Shown here: in pieces, positions 15,441 to 22,166 of the stretch | Numbering within the stretch: position 1 is the stretch's first letter | Layout: the number at the start of each line of letters is the position of its first letter | Assembly (NCBI GenBank): GCA_934086355.1 | Contig: CAKOID010000008.1 | Location: 1-27,186 of the forward strand | From: an uncultured Bacilli bacterium | Lineage (GTDB): Bacteria > Bacillota_I > Bacilli_A > RF39 > UBA660 | Length of the DNA: 27,186 nt | Reading direction: 5' to 3' | Made by a program: the position numbers and the translations under genes | Notes under the pieces: generated by a model | The model's input: the letters and a program-made list of their open reading frames with translations, nothing else | The model's database searches: none | Told to the model about the DNA's origin: nothing

Positions 15441-15654
15441 ATTTAACAAATGGTATTAAAGCCATAAATCTAGCTCTTTTAACTTGCATTGCTATATGTC
15501 TTTGATGTTTAGCACAAGCACCAGTCATACGTCTTGGCAATATTTTTCCTTTTTCATTTATATATTTAGAAATAATATTAACATCTTTATAGTCTACTGA
15601 TTTTCCAGCACACATTTGACATATTTTTTTCTTTTTACGATAAAATTCAGCCAT
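15439..15654 (-). CDS. rpsR: 30S ribosomal protein S18
   Basis: S18 forms a heterodimer with S6 on the 30S platform. The 71-aa length is typical. It has the conserved core ILPRRMTGACAKHQRHIA and a C-terminal KRARFMALIPFVK. The Cys residues at 12 and 15 (ICQMC) plus a later Cys suggest a zinc-binding C+ form. It is the third gene of rpsF-ssb-rpsR. The S6-S18 pair is the likely repressor acting on the rpsF leader. Confidence 0.97.
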   Translation of the reverse strand: MAEFYRKKKKICQMCAGKSVDYKDVNIISKYINEKGKILPRRMTGACAKHQRHIAMQVKRARFMALIPFVK

Positions 15655-15668
15655 TTTATTAATCCTCC

Positions 15669-16145
15669 TTAAAATGGTAAATCATCATCACTTAATACTA
15701 CTTCACTTCCGAAATCTTTAAATGGATCATCATTTAAATCAGTTGTTTCCATAGTACTAGGAGTTTGATTTACTGTATTCATATCAGGCATTGAACCAAA
15801 TCCAGTGTTACCAGTTTGAGTTCTATTGCCACTACTACTTCCTAAGAAAGTAACATTACTTGCAACTACTTCAGTTACATATCTTTTTGATCCATCATTA
15901 GCATCATAACTTCTTGTATGAATTTTTCCTTCAACACCAATTTGACTACCTTTTTGACAAAATTTAGCAACGTTTTCAGCTTGTCTTCTCCAAACAACTA
16001 CATTTATAAAATCTGTTGTTCTTTCTCCATTTTGATTAGGTAATCCATTTACTGCCAAACTAATTTGACAAGTAGCAATTCCATTTGGTGTAGTCCTAAG
16101 TTCTGGATCTCTAGTTAATCTACCTACTAATATAACACTATTCAT
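15669..16145 (-). CDS. ssb: Single-stranded DNA-binding protein
   Basis: SSB coats single-stranded DNA and recruits repair and replication proteins. The OB-fold (about 1-105) starts MNSVILVGRLTRDPELR and holds FINVVVWRRQAENVAKF. A low-complexity Gly/Asn/Thr linker follows, then the protein-recruiting acidic tip DDDLPF. The 158-aa length is usual. It lies 2 bp after rpsF and 14 bp before rpsR, in the conserved ribosomal order. Confidence 0.97.
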   Translation of the reverse strand: MNSVILVGRLTRDPELRTTPNGIATCQISLAVNGLPNQNGERTTDFINVVVWRRQAENVAKFCQKGSQIGVEGKIHTRSYDANDGSKRYVTEVVASNVTFLGSSSGNRTQTGNTGFGSMPDMNTVNQTPSTMETTDLNDDPFKDFGSEVVLSDDDLPF

Positions 16146-16147
16146 GA

Positions 16148-16435
16148 TTACTCCTCATCTAATCTTATTATCATATGTCTAATAACATTTTCATTAATTC
16201 TAGCTTTTCTATCAAATTCAGCTATTGTTTCGCTATTAGCATCACAATTGATTACATAATAATATCCATTTACTTCTTTATTTATTGGATAAGCTAATTT
16301 TCTATTTCCCATTTCTTTTTCATCAGTAATAACACCTTTCATATCAGTGATAATACTTTTAAGTTCAGAAACTTCATTTTTTATAGCTTCTTCCTCATTA
16401 GATTTTAAAATGAACATAATCTCGTATTTGTTCAT
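16148..16435 (-). CDS. rpsF: 30S ribosomal protein S6
   Basis: S6 is a ferredoxin-like 30S platform protein that binds S18. The 95-aa length is typical. It begins MNKYEIMFILKSN and contains GNRKLAYPINKEVNGYYYVI and IRHMIIRLDEE. AAGGAGGT (16441-16448) lies 5 nt before the ATG and can be sequestered by an upstream CUCCUU. It heads the rpsF-ssb-rpsR operon behind a strong promoter. Confidence 0.97.
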   Translation of the reverse strand: MNKYEIMFILKSNEEEAIKNEVSELKSIITDMKGVITDEKEMGNRKLAYPINKEVNGYYYVINCDANSETIAEFDRKARINENVIRHMIIRLDEE

Positions 16436-16440
16436 AATAC

Positions 16441-16492
16441 ACCTCCTTCTGGTCTATTCGGCTTAAATTATTTAAGCAAGGAGCTTTCGCTC
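16441..16492 (-). promoter_or_regulatory. rpsF leader, probable S6:S18 autoregulatory element
   Basis: On the minus strand the leader first forms GAGC-GAAA-GCUC (16481-16492). CUCCUU (16478-16483) then faces the ribosome site AAGGAG (16443-16448). Between them is an AU-rich hairpin (GCUUAAAU/AUUUAAGC, 16461-16477) followed at once by CCG (16459-16461). A CCG next to a stem that closes over the ribosome site is the known S6:S18 operator plan. Binding of the complex would block translation of its own operon. Confidence 0.65.
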
Positions 16493-16499
16493 TAGACGT

Positions 16500-16528
16500 A
16501 TTATAGCACAGTAATTATTGTTATGCAA
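16500..16528 (-). promoter_or_regulatory. Strong promoter of the rpsF-ssb-rpsR operon
   Basis: TTGCAT (16523-16528) and TATAAT (16500-16505) on the minus strand are separated by 17 nt, and TG-C before the -10 makes it an extended -10. It is the best promoter in the window, as expected for ribosomal genes. Confidence 0.88.
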
Positions 16529-16540
16529 GGAAATTTAAGT

Positions 16541-16572
16541 CGAAAAAAAAGAAAGAAAGTATTACTACTTTC
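16541..16572 (-). terminator. Intrinsic terminator after the 562-aa surface protein
   Basis: GAAAGUA (plus 16566-16572) pairs with UACUUUC (16555-16561) around GUAA on the minus strand, followed by a U-rich tract with eight consecutive U (16543-16550). It begins at the last base of the stop codon and insulates the rpsF promoter. Confidence 0.82.
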
Positions 16573-18260
16573 TAACTAAGTTTTACTGTATAAGGATTTT
16601 CTTTTGTTCCATCTCCATCATTTATTAATACACTAGTTTTTAAATTTATAACAGGCCGTGTAGCAAGGGAGGATAAAAAGTTAGCATGATGCATTGTACC
16701 ATCTGAATAATAAACATACCATTTTGTTGCATATGTACCATTAAATCCACTTGGCGACATAAGCCACCAATTAGAATTTATTGAAGAATTATATAAGTAA
16801 TAGGACTTATTTACTTGATTATATTTGTATGCACCAGCATAAGATAGCTCATCTGCAGTAAGTAATCCTATTGGATATGTTAAATCATTATTTACTTTTA
16901 CACCTTTTGTTGTTTCTGTGCTATTTGATGTAAATCTTGAATATGTATTATTTACTCCCTTTGCGCATTCAAATGTTGGCTTTGCTTCTATTATGGAAGT
17001 TGTTCCTGTACTCCAGTACAATCTTTCTACCGATGAATAATATGTTTTATTTATTCCATAACCCAGTTGATCAGTAACATCACCAATTTCATCAGTTGCA
17101 AGTGTTTTATCATTGCAAAATAACGTATCTGCAATGTAGTCTGCATTATTAGTATCTATTATATTAGTTTTATACCAATTTTCTAAATAACCTTTTATTG
17201 TACTGCTTACAACATTGACATGCGTTGCATCATATGGTGTTGCTGCCCATTTATATCCAACACTTTCGCAATCAATTTGTGTGGTTTTTGTTGTGTCCAC
17301 TTCAGCTTGAGTACCAGTACTGTTAATTTTTATACATTGGTTAACATTCGAGGCTGTTTGACCTGTCATTCCATACATATATCCTATATAGGCATTATCA
17401 TTATAATTTGAATTATATTTTGTCATATCCGCTATACTATCTAATATAATTCTTATACTACCATCACCATTTATTCTTACTATTCTCCAAATTTGCCCTG
17501 CGAAAGACATATAATTTTTTGTACTTGCTCCTCTAAAATAATATGTTGTTCCATAATCATCGGTCGCCTGATATAATCCTTTTTCGGTCATTTCTAAATT
17601 ATTTATAGTTTCTAACTTTGGTATTTCAATTTTTCCAGAATATATTGGTAATTCTACTTTATTTTCATTTTTATTTTTAAAAATTTCTTCTGCAGTTGTC
17701 GAACTAGTTGAAGTAGTATATAAATTAGAATTTATATAGTTATATATTATTTTGTATTTCAATGTTTCTCTTTCGTTTCTATATGGTATTTCTTGCAAAA
17801 TTACCGGAGTATATTTATCTTCCATATTTATGTTACTTGTTAAATCATTGTACAAAGTTACATATTTTTTATTTAAATTAAATGTTATTTCATTTTCCTC
17901 AGATGATTTATTTTTTATATATAAATATATTACACTTGATGTATTAGGTTCTAAGAATCCTATAACAGTATTTTTCTCATCTGTAGTTATCTTTACTTCA
18001 TAATTTGTTCCTGTTGATGACAAGGAATAATTTATAGGTACATCACTAGTATTATTTATAGTTTGTTTTATCAGACATTCTTCATTACTAGAAAGTGTGA
18101 TTGTAGGGAAACTTAAAGATGCTTCAAGAGTAGATACTTTAGCGGACACCACTTCTTGTTCTTCGGTTGCAACAAATAAACTATAACTTTTATTTAAAGC
18201 ATAACATCCTATTATCATTACAAATGCTGCTAAAAAATATATTTTTTTAACTCGATTCAA
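16572..18260 (-). CDS. Membrane-anchored surface protein with lectin-like C-terminal domain, behind the G-run leader
   Basis: The 562-aa protein starts at TTG (18258-18260), with AAGGAAG 9 nt upstream. One hydrophobic helix (about 7-22) leads to SYSLF, then a TasA/camelysin-like beta domain (about 25-150) and a linker. A large C-terminal domain (about 230-562) holds FAGQIWRIVRINGDGSIRII, IGLLTADELSYAG, WWLMSPSGFNG, TRPVINLK and the ending GDGTKENPYTV. This resembles the DUF6273-like or C-type-lectin-like domains common as paralogues in gut Bacillota, so a ligand-binding surface antigen is likely. Codons near TRPVINL are more GC-rich than their surroundings. It is the second gene controlled by the duplicated leader. 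Confidence 0.8.
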   Translation of the reverse strand: MNRVKKIYFLAAFVMIIGCYALNKSYSLFVATEEQEVVSAKVSTLEASLSFPTITLSSNEECLIKQTINNTSDVPINYSLSSTGTNYEVKITTDEKNTVIGFLEPNTSSVIYLYIKNKSSEENEITFNLNKKYVTLYNDLTSNINMEDKYTPVILQEIPYRNERETLKYKIIYNYINSNLYTTSTSSTTAEEIFKNKNENKVELPIYSGKIEIPKLETINNLEMTEKGLYQATDDYGTTYYFRGASTKNYMSFAGQIWRIVRINGDGSIRIILDSIADMTKYNSNYNDNAYIGYMYGMTGQTASNVNQCIKINSTGTQAEVDTTKTTQIDCESVGYKWAATPYDATHVNVVSSTIKGYLENWYKTNIIDTNNADYIADTLFCNDKTLATDEIGDVTDQLGYGINKTYYSSVERLYWSTGTTSIIEAKPTFECAKGVNNTYSRFTSNSTETTKGVKVNNDLTYPIGLLTADELSYAGAYKYNQVNKSYYLYNSSINSNWWLMSPSGFNGTYATKWYVYYSDGTMHHANFLSSLATRPVINLKTSVLINDGDGTKENPYTVKLS

Positions 18261-18291
18261 TTAATTTCACTTCCTTAATTATGACAATATT

Positions 18292-18320
18292 ATTATAATA
18301 AATATTATATTTAATTTGAA
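18292..18320 (-). promoter_or_regulatory. Gene-proximal promoter of the 562-aa surface gene
   Basis: Minus-strand TTCAAA (18315-18320), a 17-nt spacer and TATAAT (18292-18297) lie just upstream of the TTG start. The -10 is inside the 21-bp block shared with 418-438, while the -35 lies in 54 bp (18304-18357) absent from copy 1. Confidence 0.55.
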
Positions 18321-18357
18321 CGTGCCTATAGTACTTATATTAAATCATATTTAAATC

Positions 18358-18493
18358 AAATAATTTGTCATTTTTTAATACACAAAAAAGACTATATATT
18401 CTTACTTCTTTATAACCCCCCCCCCGAACAAATTTTCGAGGTCGGGAGAGAAGTTATACAGTCTTGTTTTCATCTTTTTTATGAATCGTAAAT
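18358..18493 (-). repeat. G-run leader repeat, copy 2
   Basis: This 136-bp copy equals 435-569 except for a 10-nt C-run instead of 11 and an extra CT at about 18401-18402. Outside it, identity drops to nothing apart from the 21-bp block at 18283-18303. It fills most of the 342-bp gap between the surface gene and the DUF2207 gene. The rest of the gap holds the two candidate promoters and the upstream terminator. Confidence 0.95.
18388..18465 (-). promoter_or_regulatory. Terminator-like hairpin with a 10-nt G-run (leader copy 2)
   Basis: The fold is the same as at 465-541: an 11-bp basal stem, ACUUCU/AGAAGU, then an inner G-run pairing with two C-blocks, ending in U6. The CT insertion falls in the 3'-side bulge next to the basal stem and leaves all helices intact. 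The short frame from ATG 18471-18473 shares 19 residues with copy 1 up to the Gly codons. With 10 G it then reads VIKK and stops at 18402, instead of YKEVNI. No strong ribosome site precedes it. Confidence 0.7.
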
Positions 18494-18534
18494 TAAAATA
18501 TTTAGATATCAAACTCTTTTGCTATCTTAATTAA

Positions 18535-18563
18535 ATTCTAATATATAATTTAATGTTTGTAAA
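18535..18563 (-). promoter_or_regulatory. Distal promoter upstream of leader copy 2
   Basis: Minus-strand TTTACA (18558-18563), 17-nt spacer and TAGAAT (18535-18540). Initiation about 7 nt further gives a leader RNA of some 265 nt that contains the whole hairpin, which would then act as an attenuator. It lies directly after the DUF2207 terminator. Confidence 0.6.
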
Positions 18564-18573
18564 TACTTTTTTC

Positions 18574-18602
18574 AAACAAAAAAGAGTTTTTTATAACCCT
18601 TT
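18574..18602 (-). terminator. Intrinsic terminator after the DUF2207 gene
   Basis: AAAGGGUU pairs with AACUCUUU (one G-U) around an A-rich loop and is followed by a U-rich tract on the minus strand. It starts one base after the stop codon. Confidence 0.75.
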
Positions 18603-20435
18603 CTAGAAACCGTGGCCTCCGCCACCTCCGCCTCCGCCAGAGAAACTTCCACCACCAGAGAATCCTCCACCAGAACCAGATCCACTAGACATATTACTAG
18701 CAGCAATAGTACTATTTGCAACTTGATATGCATTACTAATAGAATTATTAATTGTATTATTTAAATCACTTCTAATTAAATAATTATACATCATTATATC
18801 TGTCATATCAGTAGTATTATCCATTGCTTCTATCTTAATTTTCATAGTTTTTTCTAATTTCTTAGCAACACCAAACACAGTTGCATAAACTAAATATTTT
18901 TCCCATAAAATTATTTCTGGTAATTCTTTTTCATTAAATCTACCAAAATCAACTAAGAATTTTTTAAAAGCCATCCATTTCTTATATTCAAGAATACCAG
19001 TTTTACTCTTTCTAGTAGCAAAAGAAATATATATAACAGCAATAATACTAAATATTAATACGAATATACATAATAAATCATCTGCTTGTACACTAAAGTA
19101 AAATGATATTATACTTAATATTATTATAATTAATATAGGTAAACCTTTGCTTTGTTTATCATAAAAATTATATTCTTTACTAGCATTTTCTACATCTTTT
19201 TTCCAATCATTAAAATGATTTAAGAATTTTCTAGCAGTACTTTCCTTCTTACCATAAGCTTTTATTTCAGATAATAAAACACTATTTCCATCACCTATTG
19301 TATTAAGTAAAAATTCCATTATACTTGCTTCTTCTTTAGTAAGAGGTTCTTTAAATGTTTCTGCTTTCTTTAAAACATAATCCTTTTTATCGCTAGTTTC
19401 TTCTACAATAAATGCTTTTTTGTATATCATATATAATATACTAGCACTATAACCATTAGTAGTATTATATTTTTTTATTAAACGTTCTAATACTTCAGGA
19501 CCATATGTATTTGGAAAATCTCTATAATATTCCATATCAAAATCAGTTTTATATTCTTTATCATATTTAAAATAACTATAAATTACTAAAATTACCAATG
19601 TTACCAAATATATACCAAAAACAACATAACTAATTATTTGTTTTCTTTTAGCTACTTTTCTTAATTCATTAGCCTCGTCTGCTAATCTAGTTTCATCACT
19701 TATAATATTATCTAGTTCATCTGTATTAGTAAATCTTGTACTTTCATTAACTAAATCTTTATTAAATGTCATTCGTACATTAAGTACTTCACCAGAATAA
19801 ACTTGACTAATAGTTGCAACTAAACTTGAATAATTATCATTATTTACTTTTTCTACATTACCATATATAGCACCATGTGCCCATACTCTTAATGTATCAT
19901 CAATATTTGGTAAGTTAACAGATACTTTTACATCACTTAACTTATCTTCAAAACCTTTAGGTATAAAGTTATAATATATCTCAGCAACATCATTATGTAC
20001 CAACACTAAATCTTTTAATGTATAACATAAAACAAATCCACTTTCCCCACCAGTATTTTCATTAAACATAGTTATGCTTGGTCCCATATCATTATAATTA
20101 ACAGTATATTTTAATTTATCTCCTTTATTAGCACTTGCTACTTCAGTAAATTTATCTTTTTTACTCATATCACTAGGATTTAATAGATAAACACTTATAT
20201 CAGTTAAATCACTAGGATTATAATTACTATCTCCATCCTTATAATAAATATCTCTTACATATCCATTATAACTTCCATCCATTTTAATATACTCACATAC
20301 ATTTACATCTCCATTATTTTGTACATCAGCATTAATATTATATTTTGTTATATCAAAATCAACATCACTAACTGCAAATACCTTTAATGGTATTAATATA
20401 AATGCAATAATTATAAATATCACACTTTTTTTCAT
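18603..20435 (-). CDS. DUF2207 membrane protein with Gly-rich tail
   Basis: The 610-aa protein has a signal peptide (about 1-21, ending KVFA) and a DUF2207 extracellular beta domain (about 25-245) with DITKYNINADVQNNGDVNV near its start. A transmembrane helix lies near 270-290, followed by a cytosolic region and a second hydrophobic pair near 430-470. The tail is extreme: Ser-rich, then GGGFSGGG and GGGGGGHGF. That architecture is typical of YciQ/DUF2207 proteins, which commonly accompany LemA. The function is not established; an envelope role is inferred. The GC-rich Gly codons stand out from the AT-rich surroundings. It follows lemA across an attenuator-like hairpin. Confidence 0.9.
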   Translation of the reverse strand: MKKSVIFIIIAFILIPLKVFAVSDVDFDITKYNINADVQNNGDVNVCEYIKMDGSYNGYVRDIYYKDGDSNYNPSDLTDISVYLLNPSDMSKKDKFTEVASANKGDKLKYTVNYNDMGPSITMFNENTGGESGFVLCYTLKDLVLVHNDVAEIYYNFIPKGFEDKLSDVKVSVNLPNIDDTLRVWAHGAIYGNVEKVNNDNYSSLVATISQVYSGEVLNVRMTFNKDLVNESTRFTNTDELDNIISDETRLADEANELRKVAKRKQIISYVVFGIYLVTLVILVIYSYFKYDKEYKTDFDMEYYRDFPNTYGPEVLERLIKKYNTTNGYSASILYMIYKKAFIVEETSDKKDYVLKKAETFKEPLTKEEASIMEFLLNTIGDGNSVLLSEIKAYGKKESTARKFLNHFNDWKKDVENASKEYNFYDKQSKGLPILIIIILSIISFYFSVQADDLLCIFVLIFSIIAVIYISFATRKSKTGILEYKKWMAFKKFLVDFGRFNEKELPEIILWEKYLVYATVFGVAKKLEKTMKIKIEAMDNTTDMTDIMMYNYLIRSDLNNTINNSISNAYQVANSTIAASNMSSGSGSGGGFSGGGSFSGGGGGGGGHGF

Positions 20436-20446
20436 AAACTCTCCTT

Positions 20447-20469
20447 AAAAAAAGGACTTATAAAGCCCT
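20447..20469 (-). terminator. Attenuator-like terminator between lemA and the DUF2207 gene
   Basis: AGGGCUU pairs with AAGUCCU (one G-U, 3-nt loop), followed by a U-tract on the minus strand. The AAGGAG ribosome site of the next gene follows. No promoter is seen between it and the downstream start, so it probably sets a higher dose of LemA than DUF2207 protein. Confidence 0.65.
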
Positions 20470-20470
20470 A

Positions 20471-21022
20471 TTAAAATTTAACAGTAGGAGCTTCTTTTTC
20501 TTTTTCATCAATTTGGAAAAATTCTCCTTTTTTAAATCCACCCATATTTGCAACAATATTAGATGGAACACGCTCTACTTTATTATTATATGTTAATACA
20601 GTATCATTATAGAATTGTCTAGCCATAGAAATTTTATCTTCTGTATCTTTTAAATCATTTTGTAATGACATAAAGTTAGTATTAGCTTTTAAATCAGGAT
20701 AAGATTCTGATAATGCAAATAATTTATTAAGTGCATTAGTAATTTCTCCAGATGCTTTTACTTTTTCATCAACTGTATGTGCAGTTGTATAAGTATTTCT
20801 AGCTTTAATTACATCTTCTAATGTTTTACTTTCATGTTTAGCATAACCTTTTACTGTTTCAACTAAATTAGGTATTAAATCAGCTCTTCTTTTAAGTTGT
20901 ACATCAATTTGACTAAATTGATCATCTTTTCTATTTCTTAAACTAATTAAACTATTATAAGTACTAAAATACCAAATTACTAATAAAACAAGTACAGCAA
21001 TTATAATATATACAGCAGTCAT
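20471..21022 (-). CDS. lemA: LemA family protein
   Basis: The 183-aa protein has one N-terminal helix (about 3-20) and a long coiled-coil-like domain. It shows LemA signatures: the segment after the helix reading YNSLISLRNRKDDQFSQIDV, then LKRRADLIPNLVETVKGYAKHE, YPDLKANTNF and the C-terminal FFQIDE. LemA proteins are membrane-anchored with an outward or inward helical bundle; their molecular role remains unclear, though many sit beside DUF2207 or M48 genes, as here. A well-formed promoter lies upstream. Confidence 0.95.
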   Translation of the reverse strand: MTAVYIIIAVLVLLVIWYFSTYNSLISLRNRKDDQFSQIDVQLKRRADLIPNLVETVKGYAKHESKTLEDVIKARNTYTTAHTVDEKVKASGEITNALNKLFALSESYPDLKANTNFMSLQNDLKDTEDKISMARQFYNDTVLTYNNKVERVPSNIVANMGGFKKGEFFQIDEKEKEAPTVKF

Positions 21023-21045
21023 AAATAAATCTCCTTCCTACTTTA

Positions 21046-21074
21046 ATTATATAGTGTTATAAAAAATAATTCAA
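21046..21074 (-). promoter_or_regulatory. Promoter of lemA-DUF2207
   Basis: Minus-strand TTGAAT (21069-21074), 17-nt spacer, TATAAT (21046-21051), about 24 nt before the lemA ATG. It directly follows the upstream terminator. Confidence 0.78.
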
Positions 21075-21075
21075 C

Positions 21076-21115
21076 AAAAAAGAAAAAGAAAAATAATTTT
21101 TTTGTTTTCTTTTTC
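21076..21115 (-). terminator. Intrinsic terminator downstream of the DUF1016 nuclease region
   Basis: GAAAAAGAAAA (plus 21105-21115 as complement) pairs perfectly with UUUUCUUUUUC (21082-21092), about 12-nt loop, followed by U6. It is an A/U-rich stem, so somewhat weak. Between it and 21261 I see no gene, only AT-rich sequence. Confidence 0.6.
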
Positions 21116-21260
21116 GTTAGTGGTAGCTACAACTAAAATATATTCAAAACATTATAATGTTATATTATATTGTATGTATAAATAGCAAATATAGTTATAA
21201 TTTTTTTGATATTTCGTACTTTTCTTATAATATTTTTTTCTTTCAAATATTTTTTCACCT

Positions 21261-21697
21261 TTAACACACTAATTCATATTCTCTAACAGCAATTCTATCA
21301 TCTGAGCAATATTTTATTATGTATTTATTTTCTTTTTTACAAATTAATATTCCTATTATATTATTGTTGTTAATTTCTTTTATATTTTTATCTACAAAAT
21401 TCATGTATTTTTGAACTTTAGAAATATGCTCGGCTTTAAATTCTGTTGTTTTTAACTCAACAACTACATATGAATTATACTTTATATTAAACAATAATAA
21501 ATCTATTTTGTGATAATAATCTCCTATTTTTATTTTATATTCACTTCCTATAAAACTAAAACCATTGCCGAGTTCTTTCATAAATAACTCAATATTTTCC
21601 AATATTAAATTGTGCAAAACTTTTTCATTAATTATTTCTATATTATTTTTATTTTTAATTAATATTGGATTGGGAACTAAGTCCTTTATTTCTACTT
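21261..21697 (-). pseudogene. C-terminal PDDEXK nuclease part of a DUF1016 (YhcG-type) protein, out of frame
   Basis: This open frame has no ATG or GTG near its beginning; the first TTG (21615-21617) is inside the conserved region and lacks a ribosome site. It encodes KEVEIKDLVPNP, a helical stretch, then the DUF1016 nuclease core: GNGFSFIGSEYKI, YYHKIDLLLFN with the metal-binding Asp, and VVVELKT with the Glu-x-Lys. AEHISKVQKYMNFV follows, and it ends at 21261. It is the -1 frame continuation of the ORF upstream. Together they equal one ordinary DUF1016 protein of about 297 aa. Either the gene has lost one A or it is read by -1 frameshifting at the A AAA AAG heptamer (21698-21704). Confidence 0.8.
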
Positions 21698-22153
21698 CTT
21701 TTTTGCTTTTAATTTTTTTCTTGTTTCAAGAGATAATCTTTGGTATTCTTGATTCTTTATTATTTCTTGTAATTCTCTTTGAGATAAGTTATTTTCTTTA
21801 GTTACTTTAATATAATAATTAATTTCATCATAATCATTTATAGAAATTAATAACAAATAATGTGACCAACTCAATTGTGTCAACGGTGTTGTCACTTTTT
21901 CATTATTAAATACATTATAAAATTGTTTCATTCTATATAATGTTCTTCGATTATACTTTTTTCCTACTTCTACCATTAATTTTTTAGAATATTCTTCAAT
22001 AATGTTATTTCCATATTTTCCTCCAGCTTCGTTGAGTAATCTACCTATTTCAAAATATGTAATAACTGTATTTCTTTCTTTTGAATAGTCTTTTATTTTA
22101 TGATAAATTTCATTGTCAATTATTTTATTTTTTATTTCATTATAATAGTTCAT
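21692..22153 (-). CDS. N-terminal DUF1016 domain (YhcG-type), possible programmed frameshift gene
   Basis: The 153-aa frame is the DUF1016 N-terminal helical domain: YFEIGRLLNEAGGKYGNNII, YNRRTLYRMKQFYNVF and the signature LSWSHYLLLI. It ends KAKKK at TAG (21692-21694). The conserved linker and nuclease half continue in the -1 frame. The codons GCA AAA AAG two codons before the stop form the classical slippery heptamer A AAA AAG. DUF1016 nucleases are associated with restriction, retron-like or mobile defence contexts and DNA repair; the exact role is not set. The gene starts 13 bp after comEC, probably in the same transcript. Confidence 0.8.
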   Translation of the reverse strand: MNYYNEIKNKIIDNEIYHKIKDYSKERNTVITYFEIGRLLNEAGGKYGNNIIEEYSKKLMVEVGKKYNRRTLYRMKQFYNVFNNEKVTTPLTQLSWSHYLLLISINDYDEINYYIKVTKENNLSQRELQEIIKNQEYQRLSLETRKKLKAKKK

Positions 22154-22166
22154 ATTTTAATTCTTT

